Assembly: GCA_902518985.1 (NCBI GenBank)
Contig: CABYIF010000001.1
Coordinates: forward strand, 72,814-105,200
Direction: 5' to 3'
DNA length: 32,387 nt
Source of the DNA: an uncultured Alphaproteobacteria bacterium
Lineage (GTDB): Bacteria > Pseudomonadota > Alphaproteobacteria > HIMB59 > GCA-002718135
The notes beneath the pieces were generated by a model that saw only the letters and a list, made by a program, of their open reading frames with translations, did not search any database and was not told the origin of the DNA. This document shows positions 24,811 to 32,203 of the stretch, in pieces. The position numbers were made by a program, and so were the translations under genes. Positions within the stretch are counted from its first letter, which is position 1; every line of letters begins with the position of its first letter.

Positions 24811-25659
24811 ATGGGATATGGTGATGACTTAATGATTACTGCATTTGCAGCAAAAATAAAAAAAAAATATCCAGAAAGGCAAGTAGTTATTGGTAATATT
24901 TCTGAAAAAAAAGCATATGACTCAATTGTTTATGAAAATAATCCTAATATAGCTAACTGTAATAATTTGGATTTTTCTAAACCTATACATATAATTAATT
25001 ATCATAATAAAAACAGACCCTACATTAACTACTCCAAAAGCGATAACGTTAGATATGTTTGGAATAGTGATTTTAGAGTTACTCCTGGAGAATTATATTT
25101 TTCAAATACGGAAGTTAATCAAGCAGAAAAGGTATTTAAGCTTGCTAAAAAGTCTTGGTATGAAAAATATCAAGAAAAATATAAGGGGGTAATTTTTTTT
25201 GAAAGCTCTGCGACTAGATCGCATAGATCAAAGTTTGAAAATAAATATAAAAATCTTGATTGGGGCTTTGAAAATTGGAAAAAATTAATAAATAAGATTT
25301 CAAGCAAATTTTTGATAATACAATCATCTCACCAAAACACAAAAGTATTAGACAACTCTTTCATATCAAACAAATTAGGTTTTAGAGAGTCTTGCGCACT
25401 TATGAGCAAGTGTGATTTATATATTGGTTCACATGGTGGATTTTCTCATGTTGCAGCAGCACTGGATAAAAAAGCTGTAGTTTACTTTGGTGGTTGGGTG
25501 TCTCCAAATATATTAGGATATCAAACACATCAAAATTTATATTTTGAAAACAGCAAATCTCCTTGTGGGAGCGTAGGAATAAATTGTGATCATTGTCAAA
25601 AAGCAAGGGAATTTATTAAACCTGAAATTTTTGAAGAAAAAATTCTTACTTATTTTTAA
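24811..25659 (+). CDS. GT9-like glycosyltransferase, copy 2
   Basis: Tandem paralogue of the preceding gene, 282 residues. It shares the abrupt start MGYGDDLMITAFAAKIKKK, IGSHGGFSHVAAALDKKAVVYFGG split across the donor site, and the end motif SPCGSVGINCDHC. By eye, about 54 of the first 76 residues are identical to copy 1. The frame is open back to a TAA at 24766 but contains no start codon before this ATG, so the short N-terminus appears genuine. No clear promoter or Shine-Dalgarno is visible in the 74-bp spacer. The 3' end is 24 bp from the convergent gmd. The pair likely act on successive or related sugar residues (inference). Confidence 0.7.
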   Translation: MGYGDDLMITAFAAKIKKKYPERQVVIGNISEKKAYDSIVYENNPNIANCNNLDFSKPIHIINYHNKNRPYINYSKSDNVRYVWNSDFRVTPGELYFSNTEVNQAEKVFKLAKKSWYEKYQEKYKGVIFFESSATRSHRSKFENKYKNLDWGFENWKKLINKISSKFLIIQSSHQNTKVLDNSFISNKLGFRESCALMSKCDLYIGSHGGFSHVAAALDKKAVVYFGGWVSPNILGYQTHQNLYFENSKSPCGSVGINCDHCQKAREFIKPEIFEEKILTYF

Positions 25660-25683
25660 ATTAAAATTATTTTGTTAAATAAC

Positions 25684-26667
25684 TCACACTCTTTTTTTTA
25701 ATGCATCATAGTCATTTATGACCATTCGTTCGACAAGTTTATCAAAACTAACTTTGGTCTTCCATCCAAATTTTTTTTTAATTTTAGAGGGATCACTTAT
25801 TAAAGTTTCAACTTCACTAGGTCTGTACAAGTGCTTTTTGATTTTTAAGTATTTTTTGTAGTCCATGTTTAAAATTTTAAACGCAATATTTGCAAAATCT
25901 CTAACACTATAGGCTTTACCAGTACCAACAACATAATCATCAGCCTTTTTATCTTGTAACATAAGCCACATAGCATTTACGTATTCCGGAGCATAACCCC
26001 AGTCTCTTTTTGCATCAATATTTCCTAATTCTAAATTCTTTTGAAGGCCTAATTTTATCATGGCTGCTGAGTAGGATATTTTTCTTGTAACAAATTCGTA
26101 ACCTCTTCTTTCAGACTCATGATTAAATAAGATTCCACTTGAAGCATGCATACCATATGCTTCTCTGTAATATCTTGTCAGATCAAATCCAGCAACTTTA
26201 GATATGCCATATATTGATCTAGGATGAAAAGGAGTAGACTCATTTTGGGGACTTTCGTGAACTTTACCAAACATTTCTGAGGATCCAGCAAAATAAAATT
26301 TAGTTTTTTTTAAGTCTAATTCTTTAATTGCAGATAAACAATAATGAGTCGAATTTATATTAGAGGACAATGTAGAATATTCATCATTAAAAGAATCACT
26401 TACAAAACTCTGAGCTGCTAAATGGTAAAATTCATCAGGTTTAATTTTATTAATAATTTTAAAGATACTGGAATAGTTTTCCATAGTTCCTGCATGAATA
26501 TTTATTTTATTTAAATTGTTTTTAATTCTCCAATATCTTTGGTTTGGATCCTCTATTGCTACCCGCCTAACTATTCCATGAACTTCATAACCTTTGTTAA
26601 TCAATAATTCTGCTAGAAAAGATCCATCCTGTCCGGTTATACCCGTAATAATTGCTTTTTTAGTCAT
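25684..26667 (-). CDS. gmd: GDP-mannose 4,6-dehydratase family protein
   Basis: Predicted to convert GDP-mannose to GDP-4-keto-6-deoxymannose, a precursor of fucose, rhamnose or perosamine-type sugars. A short-chain dehydrogenase/reductase (extended) fold: cofactor loop GITGQDGSFLAELL (9-22), GIVRR near 31-35 typical of NADP-binding GMD, catalytic GSSE (128-131) and Tyr153/Lys157 in YGISKVAG. NHESERRGYEFVTRKI near 182-197 is the GMD substrate region. At 327 residues it is a little short of the common 340-370. No partner reductase (fcl, rmd) or aminotransferase lies nearby, so the end product is open. Its ATG overlaps the folD stop by one base (TAATG). Confidence 0.88.
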   Translation of the reverse strand: MTKKAIITGITGQDGSFLAELLINKGYEVHGIVRRVAIEDPNQRYWRIKNNLNKINIHAGTMENYSSIFKIINKIKPDEFYHLAAQSFVSDSFNDEYSTLSSNINSTHYCLSAIKELDLKKTKFYFAGSSEMFGKVHESPQNESTPFHPRSIYGISKVAGFDLTRYYREAYGMHASSGILFNHESERRGYEFVTRKISYSAAMIKLGLQKNLELGNIDAKRDWGYAPEYVNAMWLMLQDKKADDYVVGTGKAYSVRDFANIAFKILNMDYKKYLKIKKHLYRPSEVETLISDPSKIKKKFGWKTKVSFDKLVERMVINDYDALKKRV

Positions 26668-27554
26668 TAAGAATTGAGGGAATTCTTAAAGGCAATTGTT
26701 GTATTTCTCAGAAGACAAGCAATCGTCATAGGTCCAACTCCCCCTGGTACTGGAGTTATAGCAAAAGCCTTTTTTTCTAACTCATTATACTTAACATCAC
26801 CAACAAGCTTCGTTTTAACTTCATTATTTTGGTCGACTTCTATTCTATTAATTCCAACATCTATCACAACACAACCTTCCTTAATAAAATTTTCTCTTAT
26901 CATCTCAGGTCTTCCTACTGCAGCAATTAAAATATCCGCCTGACCACAAACTTTTTCTAAGTCAATAGTTTTTGAATGGGCTATTGTTACTGTACAAGAC
27001 TCTTTTATTAGTAATTGAGCCATAGGTTTTCCTACAATATTTGATCTTCCAACTACGACAGCATTTTTTCCAGTGAGGTCAATACCTAATCCCTTTAGCA
27101 TAAGTAAGCAGCCATATGGAGTACAAGGAATAAGCAAGTTTTCATCATTTGTTGCACTTATTGATAGTTTCCCAACATTTAGTGGGTGGAATCCATCAGC
27201 ATCTTTTTTAGGATCAATACAATCAAGTATTATTTGTTCATTTATGTGGTTGGGTAATGGAAGTTGAACCAATATACCATTAACATTTTCTTGATTATTT
27301 AAACTTTCAATTAATGCAATTAATTCTTTTTGAGTAGTTGTATTTTCTAAATGATGATCAATAACTTCGATACCAACCTCTAATGCACTTTTTGTTTTTG
27401 CCTTTACATAAACACTACTTGCAGCAACATTTCCTACTTGAACAACAGCTAAGCCAGGAACCTTGTTGTATTTTTCTTTGAGCTCAATTATTTGTTTTTT
27501 TAAATTCGATCGCAGATTTTCAGCAATTAATTTACCATCTATTTTTTTAGACAT
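26667..27554 (-). CDS. folD: methylene-THF dehydrogenase / cyclohydrolase
   Basis: Interconverts 5,10-methylene-THF and 10-formyl-THF, supplying one-carbon units to PurH and others. Catalytic YVKAK (Tyr49, Lys53), VQLPLPNHINEQ near 97-108, DGFHPLNVGKL near 121-131 and the NADP loop VVVGRSNIVGKP near 165-176 are all present. PVPGGVGPMTIACLL lies near the C-terminus. Length 295 is normal. Two bases separate it from the YggT-family stop, and its own stop overlaps the gmd start, giving a YggT-folD-gmd transcription unit. The N-terminus MSKKIDGKLIAENLR matches the family, supporting the ATG. Confidence 0.97.
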   Translation of the reverse strand: MSKKIDGKLIAENLRSNLKKQIIELKEKYNKVPGLAVVQVGNVAASSVYVKAKTKSALEVGIEVIDHHLENTTTQKELIALIESLNNQENVNGILVQLPLPNHINEQIILDCIDPKKDADGFHPLNVGKLSISATNDENLLIPCTPYGCLLMLKGLGIDLTGKNAVVVGRSNIVGKPMAQLLIKESCTVTIAHSKTIDLEKVCGQADILIAAVGRPEMIRENFIKEGCVVIDVGINRIEVDQNNEVKTKLVGDVKYNELEKKAFAITPVPGGVGPMTIACLLRNTTIAFKNSLNS

Positions 27555-27556
27555 TT

Positions 27557-27838
27557 TTATCTTGGCCAGTATTCAATTAATAGGCTTTTTATAAACCAAA
27601 GCCCAAGATAGACAACAATTGGTGACAAGTCTAGTGAACCAAATGTGGGCAAATATTTTCTTACAAAACTCAGACTAGGCTCACATAGTCGATACATAGC
27701 TTCCATTATTGAATAAACAAAGCGATTTGAGGCATTAATAATATTAAAATTTAATAGCCAAGTGCCAATAATGTAAACAACTAATATTAATTGAAATAAA
27801 TTAATAATCTGAATAATTAATCCTAAGAGAGATATCAT
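27557..27838 (-). CDS. YggT-family integral membrane protein
   Basis: 93 residues with two long hydrophobic segments (about 3-30 and 66-90) joined by a soluble loop. That loop carries the family pattern NRFVYSIMEAMYRLCEPSLS then FVRKYLPTFGSLDLSPIVVYLGL. One YggT domain is present; Proteobacteria often have two in tandem, while alphaproteobacteria commonly have this single form. Role unknown; relatives are linked to osmotic tolerance and to cell-division loci. First gene of the unit with folD and gmd. Its promoter should lie in the ~50-bp gap to the upstream terminator. Confidence 0.85.
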   Translation of the reverse strand: MISLLGLIIQIINLFQLILVVYIIGTWLLNFNIINASNRFVYSIMEAMYRLCEPSLSFVRKYLPTFGSLDLSPIVVYLGLWFIKSLLIEYWPR

Positions 27839-27887
27839 AAAAATGTATTTTATACATTAGTTAGTGTATTTTATATATATTCAAAAT

Positions 27888-27918
27888 AAAAAAAGCGGCT
27901 TTTTAAGACCGCTTTTTT
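27888..27918 (-). terminator. Rho-independent terminator of the substrate-binding protein gene
   Basis: GCGG (27895-27898) pairs with CCGC (27909-27912), extended by A/T pairs on the outside (seven A against six T). On the minus strand it is followed by a T run. It lies about 20 bases after the stop of the ABC substrate-binding protein gene. Confidence 0.85.
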
Positions 27919-27937
27919 AAATTATTTTAATATTATA

Positions 27938-28771
27938 TTACATAGATATGTCTCTACCAAACCATCTCTTTGTAATTTCAGCTGTGGTGCCATCTTTTGA
28001 CATTTCTGAAATTGCTGCATTCCACATTTCTAAAATATCACCATCTTCTTTTCTAACAGCTCCACCAACACCATCACCAAATACCCCACCTGAAAAAGTA
28101 GGCCCAGTAAAGGCAACATCAACTCCGCCATCTGACTCCATAAAATCAATAATAGATCCCACGTCAGCTAGTATAGCATCACATCTACCAGCAGCTAAAT
28201 CAAGATTGTGATCATCAACTGATTGGTACAATTTTACATCTACCGCACCTGACATGTGTTTCTCTAAAAAATTTTGGTGAATTGTAGATGACTGCACACA
28301 TACAGTTTTACCATCCATTGCAGCGATAAGTTGTCCTATTGCAGCTTGCTCTTTACCACCAGCATTATTCAAATTAACTTTTGCCATTCCTGCAATATTT
28401 AAATCAGATAAACCACTGCCTTTTAAAACAGCAAACCTTGCACCATCTGTCATATAACCTGTGGTAAAGTTTACCTTTTCTTTTCTTTCTTCAGTAATTG
28501 ACATACCAGCAATTATGATGTCGTATTTACCTTGTAAGAGAGCTGGAATAATTCCATCCCAATCTTGAGTAACCCATTCACAGGTAACACCCATTCTTTC
28601 ACAAGCTTCATTTCCAAAATCAATTTCAGCACCTTCCAAGTCACCAGCAGAATTAATGTTGTTCCATGGTGGGTAGGCGCCTTCAGTACCAATTCTTATT
28701 GTTTGAGAGTTAGCAATTGAAGCCAATCCTAAAACACCAAGAGATAAAACAATTAATAAAAATTTTTTCAC
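27938..28771 (-). CDS. ABC transporter substrate-binding protein, polar amino acid / opine type
   Basis: Periplasmic family 3 solute-binding protein. A signal peptide covers about 1-22 (MKKFLLIVLSLGVLGLASIA, then NS) and cleaves before QTIRIG. The binding core shows GTEGAYPPWNN near 28-38, GAEIDFGNEACERMG, WDGIIPALLQGKYDIIIAGMSIT near 70-92 and ILADVGSIIDFM near 200-211. It resembles the HisJ/OccT/NocT group; exact ligand unknown (basic amino acids or opines are candidates). The start is GTG, preceded by a full AAGGAGG Shine-Dalgarno. It is flanked by its own terminator, and no permease or ATPase genes accompany it here, so the transporter's other parts lie elsewhere. Probably a highly expressed single-gene unit. 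Confidence 0.9.
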   Translation of the reverse strand: MKKFLLIVLSLGVLGLASIANSQTIRIGTEGAYPPWNNINSAGDLEGAEIDFGNEACERMGVTCEWVTQDWDGIIPALLQGKYDIIIAGMSITEERKEKVNFTTGYMTDGARFAVLKGSGLSDLNIAGMAKVNLNNAGGKEQAAIGQLIAAMDGKTVCVQSSTIHQNFLEKHMSGAVDVKLYQSVDDHNLDLAAGRCDAILADVGSIIDFMESDGGVDVAFTGPTFSGGVFGDGVGGAVRKEDGDILEMWNAAISEMSKDGTTAEITKRWFGRDISM

Positions 28772-28775
28772 GTTT

Positions 28776-28782
28776 CCTCCTT
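28776..28782 (-). promoter_or_regulatory. consensus Shine-Dalgarno before a GTG start
   Basis: AAGGAGG, a full match to the anti-Shine-Dalgarno, ends four bases before the GTG at 28771-28769 of the substrate-binding protein gene. It is the strongest ribosome binding site in the window and fixes the non-ATG start. Confidence 0.85.
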
Positions 28783-28856
28783 AAAGAAGTAATTTCAAAT
28801 TATGATATGACCATATAATCTAAATTTAAAAAAACAAAATAAATTGTTAGTATGAC

Positions 28857-29237
28857 TTATCTTTTTCTTATCCGATAAATGAAGAAAAACAGGCTAAAAA
28901 CTAATAATATGAAAGGAAAAGCCCAAAGAAACAAGTTTTTATAATTTAATAAAGGCTTAAAAAGAATGTACTCTCCATACCTATTAGTTAAAAAATCTTT
29001 AATTTCTTTTTCGGATTTTCCTTCCTGAAATTTTTTTCTTACTATTTTTTTTATATCATTTGAAAAATCGGCCTCAGAGTCATAGATGCTCTGATTTTGA
29101 CACGTCATACATCTTAGCTCTAAGGTAAGTTTTTTTACTTTTTCATCAATTAGTTCGCTAGCAATTACATCAACAAAGAAAAAAATTAATATTAATTTTA
29201 TTAAAATAAATTTATTATAAGAGTGGTTCAATTTCAT
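28857..29237 (-). CDS. ccmH: cytochrome c maturation thiol-disulfide protein CcmH
   Basis: Periplasmic, membrane-anchored thioredoxin-like factor that reduces apocytochrome c CxxCH motifs together with CcmG. A signal-type N-terminal helix (about 10-27) precedes the diagnostic LRCMTCQNQSI with active-site Cys43 and Cys46. ADFSNDIKKIVRKK and RYGEYILFKP follow, and a C-terminal transmembrane helix lies at about 103-121. Length 126 is the short, single-domain form lacking the TPR (CcmI-like) extension. Its ATG lies 23 bp inside the ccmG gene. It is the last gene of the ccm block; 85 bases separate it from the next gene. Confidence 0.95.
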   Translation of the reverse strand: MKLNHSYNKFILIKLILIFFFVDVIASELIDEKVKKLTLELRCMTCQNQSIYDSEADFSNDIKKIVRKKFQEGKSEKEIKDFLTNRYGEYILFKPLLNYKNLFLWAFPFILLVFSLFFFIYRIRKR

Positions 29238-29739
29238 TTAATATTATTTCTTTTGTTAATGGTCCCATAAATTTATAAATTATTTTTCCATTTTCATTAA
29301 TTAAAAAAGTTTCAGGAAGACCAAAAACCCCAAACTCTAATGCTATCATTCCATCTTTATCTACCCCAACAAAATTGTAAGGATTACCATCCTCTAATAA
29401 ATATTTTTTTGCATCTTCTATTTTATCTTTATGGTTAAAGCCTAGTATAAATAAATCTGGATAACGTTTTGATAATTCAAAGAAAAGAGGGTGCTCAACT
29501 TTACAAGGTAAGCACCATGAGGCAAAGAAATTTATTAATACTTTTTTATTTTTTACTTTTTCATAGTTTATATAAATTTTAGGATTGTATAATGAATTAC
29601 TCTCAAAATTAGGAACATTTTTATTTAATAAAACACTTGGTGGTTTATTTGGGTCTTTATTACTTAATAAATATATTAAAAGAAATATGGATATTATAAA
29701 AAGTATCACTAGGGGGGTTAATATTATTAATTTTCTCAT
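29215..29739 (-). CDS. ccmG: cytochrome c biogenesis thioredoxin CcmG/DsbE
   Basis: Periplasmic thioredoxin-fold reductant for CcmH and apocytochrome c. An N-terminal membrane anchor (about 5-26) is followed by a thioredoxin domain with NFFASWCLPCKVEHP holding Cys76 and Cys79 (WCxPC, as usual for CcmG). A cis-proline region follows in GVFGLPETFLI near 135-145. Length 174 is normal. The ATG overlaps the ccmF stop (ATGA), and the 3' end overlaps ccmH by 23 bp. Electrons would come from a CcdA/DsbD protein not encoded here. Confidence 0.95.
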   Translation of the reverse strand: MRKLIILTPLVILFIISIFLLIYLLSNKDPNKPPSVLLNKNVPNFESNSLYNPKIYINYEKVKNKKVLINFFASWCLPCKVEHPLFFELSKRYPDLFILGFNHKDKIEDAKKYLLEDGNPYNFVGVDKDGMIALEFGVFGLPETFLINENGKIIYKFMGPLTKEIILNEIEPLL

Positions 29740-31601
29740 TTTTTAGTTACACCTATAAAACCAGACAAAACCATTATTAAAACTCCTAACCATATAAAAC
29801 TTACAAAAGGGTTAATATATATTTTAATAAACCAATTATTATCTTTTTGATCACCAACTATAAAATATATATCTCTAAACCATTCATGGAAAATTCCTGC
29901 TTCAGAGGTAATCATTTTAGATACAGGATAATAGTTTTTTCCAGCTCTTATGTTTGCAACTAACTTCTCATCTTTTTTTATTAAAAAATTTGCCCTCAAT
30001 GCTTGGAAATTTGCTTCATTAGTTGTTTCAACTTTTTGAAAAGTAATAAATGTATTTTTAATTCTAAACTTATCCCCTTCGTTAATATTATAATCATATT
30101 CTTCTTTAAATACGCTAGAACAGGTTATTCCCACAATAGCTATTCCTACTCCTATATGTGCTATATGTGGGTTTATTTTCTGTAACATTTTATAACTAAA
30201 TTTAATTTTATAAGAAGAAAATATTGAAATAATAGAAGCAACAATTATCCAGACGCCTAATATTAATCCTAATACCCCCCAAGTATTGAAAGTAGTAAAA
30301 TATGATTGTATTAGAACAACAACGCTAATGATCATAAAACCCAAAACATAAAGTTTTGCATTTCTTAATCTATTTGTTTGCCAAGATAATACTGGTGCAA
30401 CACTCATGAGTAAAAAACCAGGCATCATGATAGGTATTACTGTTGAGTTGAAATAAGGTCCACCAACTGAGATTCTATCATTTGTAATTACTTCAATAAT
30501 AATTGGATAAATCGTACCCAGCAAAATAGTTAATGTAGTAATGATCATTAATACATTATTAATTACAAGTGCTGATACCTTGTTTACAAATAGTAAGTTA
30601 ATTGGTTTTGAGTTTTCAGGAGTTCTTAATAAAAAAACTAAAAAACCAAACCCTGTGATAATAAAAAAAATCAATAAAATAAACAATCCTCTTGAAGCAT
30701 CGGCTGCAAAAGAATGAACACTTGTCAAAATACCTGATCTTACTAAAAAAGTTCCAAATATACTTAGTGAGAAGCACAAAATAGATAAAAAGATTATCCA
30801 TTTCTTAAGTATTTGTTCACCCCTAATCATTAAAAGTGAGTGTACTAAAGCTAAACCTGTAATCCATGGCATCAATGATATATTTTCAACAGGATCCCAA
30901 AACCACCAACCACCCCATCCAAGCTCGTAATATGCCCAATAAGAACCTAGCGCTATACCACCTGTTAAAAACGTCCAACTTATTAAAGACCATTTTTTAG
31001 CAATATATAACCACTCATCATCATTGTTTTTATTTAATAATCCTGCAATTGCTAAACTAAAAATGATTGAATAACCAACATATCCTGCGTACAGAACTGG
31101 CGGGTGAATTGCTAGACCTGGGTCTTGTAAAATGGGGTTTAAGCCCAAACCCTCTTTAACAATAACAGAATTAACCAAAAAGGGATTTGATGTAAAAACA
31201 ATAAATAATCCAAACAAAATATGAAGTGATGATTGTATTACAAGTGTTAATTGTTTAAATTTTAAATCAGCTACTTTTGTTATAGAAAATAAAAATCCAT
31301 AGATGGATAATATTGATATCCATAAAAGCATTGAACCCTCATGATTGCCCCATGTACCTGAAATTTTATATATTAATGGTTTATTTGAGTGAGAATTTTG
31401 AAAAACATTAAAATTTGAAAAGTCAGATGTTACATAGCTAAACATAAGTGAAAAGAAAGAAATGAGAGTTAGAACTGAAGACAGACGAACAATTAGATTA
31501 AAGTTATAATTTTTATTTTTTAAAAAAAAATATGAAAATAATAAAAAAAAATTTATACCAATTGCAAGCGATAAGGAAATAAAACCAACTAATGAGCTCA
31601 T
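29736..31601 (-). CDS. ccmF: heme lyase subunit CcmF
   Basis: Large polytopic inner-membrane protein that ligates heme from CcmE to apocytochrome c. The WWD heme-handling signature WGGWWFWDPVENISLMPW lies near 226-243. The four conserved histidines are recognisable in AIHPPVLYAGY, LALVHSLL, SVHSFAAD and NPHIAHIGVG. About 14-15 hydrophobic segments are present and length (621) is slightly shorter than the typical 640-660. The start overlaps the ccmE stop (TAATG), and the stop overlaps the ccmG start (ATGA), so translation of the block is coupled throughout. Confidence 0.97.
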   Translation of the reverse strand: MSSLVGFISLSLAIGINFFLLFSYFFLKNKNYNFNLIVRLSSVLTLISFFSLMFSYVTSDFSNFNVFQNSHSNKPLIYKISGTWGNHEGSMLLWISILSIYGFLFSITKVADLKFKQLTLVIQSSLHILFGLFIVFTSNPFLVNSVIVKEGLGLNPILQDPGLAIHPPVLYAGYVGYSIIFSLAIAGLLNKNNDDEWLYIAKKWSLISWTFLTGGIALGSYWAYYELGWGGWWFWDPVENISLMPWITGLALVHSLLMIRGEQILKKWIIFLSILCFSLSIFGTFLVRSGILTSVHSFAADASRGLFILLIFFIITGFGFLVFLLRTPENSKPINLLFVNKVSALVINNVLMIITTLTILLGTIYPIIIEVITNDRISVGGPYFNSTVIPIMMPGFLLMSVAPVLSWQTNRLRNAKLYVLGFMIISVVVLIQSYFTTFNTWGVLGLILGVWIIVASIISIFSSYKIKFSYKMLQKINPHIAHIGVGIAIVGITCSSVFKEEYDYNINEGDKFRIKNTFITFQKVETTNEANFQALRANFLIKKDEKLVANIRAGKNYYPVSKMITSEAGIFHEWFRDIYFIVGDQKDNNWFIKIYINPFVSFIWLGVLIMVLSGFIGVTKK

Positions 31602-32038
31602 TAATATTTTTTATTCCAATAACCTGAATCCTCTAATTTAGATTTAACTGATGAAGGCATATAATTCTCATCATGTTTAGCAAATACAGTTGTTGCATTA
31701 AAGATTTTTTTATCATCAAAGTAACCCTCAATTACAGTTCCTTGTTCTTCTCTAAATAAATCTGGAAGAATTCCACTATAAATAACACTAATAGATTTTT
31801 CATTATCAGTAATTTTAAAATTGAATTCACTGGATGAAATTTTGTTAAAACTATTTTTTTTAACAAAACCACCTATTCTAATTTTTTTATTAATAGTTAT
31901 GTTAGAAGAATTTATCTCTGATGGTGTATAAAAATAAGATATATTTTCTTTTGCATTAAATAAAATTAGCATTACCGCTATTAAAATTAAAATTAAAGTT
32001 ATTAAAATTAGTAATAATCTTTGATAACGAAGGCTCAT
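31601..32038 (-). CDS. ccmE: periplasmic heme chaperone CcmE
   Basis: Carries heme covalently on a histidine between CcmC and CcmF. An N-terminal signal anchor (about 7-27) precedes the beta-barrel OB-fold with IRIGGFVKKNSF near 53-64 and SVIYSGILPDLFREEQGTVIEG split around 84-105. The heme-binding stretch AKHDENYMP has His122 and Tyr126. Length 145 is normal. It starts inside the ccmD stop (TAATG) and ends inside the ccmF start (TAATG). Confidence 0.96.
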   Translation of the reverse strand: MSLRYQRLLLILITLILILIAVMLILFNAKENISYFYTPSEINSSNITINKKIRIGGFVKKNSFNKISSSEFNFKITDNEKSISVIYSGILPDLFREEQGTVIEGYFDDKKIFNATTVFAKHDENYMPSSVKSKLEDSGYWNKKY

Positions 32039-32139
32039 TATTTATTTGTTCTTTTATATTTAATGTAACTAAGAAATAATAAGCCAATTATAAGTGCAAA
32101 AGCACTGACGTAAGCTGTAAAAATATACCAAAAATACAT
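32038..32139 (-). CDS. ccmD: small membrane protein CcmD
   Basis: A 33-residue protein, MYFWYIFTAYVSAFALIIGL and then LFLSYIKYKRTNK, with one transmembrane helix and a basic cytoplasmic tail. That pattern, length and its position between ccmC and ccmE identify CcmD, which helps release holo-CcmE from the CcmABC complex. The ATG is at 32139-32137; the TAA overlaps the ccmE ATG (TAATG). Confidence 0.88.
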   Translation of the reverse strand: MYFWYIFTAYVSAFALIIGLLFLSYIKYKRTNK

Positions 32140-32203
32140 ATTCTCTATTACCAAATAAATATAATAAAGATATCTCTTCTGGGGGACTAAAAGTCACAAA
32201 TAG

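Larger units (their letters stand above)
23885..25659 (+). repeat. tandem gene duplication of the GT9-like pair
   Basis: Two same-strand genes of 852 and 849 bases encode clearly paralogous proteins over their full lengths, with conserved N-terminal loop, donor site and cysteine tail. Divergence is spread throughout, so the duplication is not recent. Confidence 0.85.

Noticed and set aside
23885-25659. The duplicated pair as a transposon or phage insertion
   Set aside because: No terminal repeats, target duplications or recombinase genes; divergence is spread evenly, as in an old gene duplication.
27948-28211. 87-residue plus-strand frame, Pro/Ser rich, opposite the substrate-binding protein gene
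   Set aside because: Antisense frame made by codon bias of the certain gene; composition is typical of shadows.
32168-32195. AGATATCT palindrome and GACT-AAA-AGTC hairpin between ccmD and ccmC as a terminator
   Set aside because: Stem too short and weak and no T run follows on the minus strand; noted only as a spacer feature.
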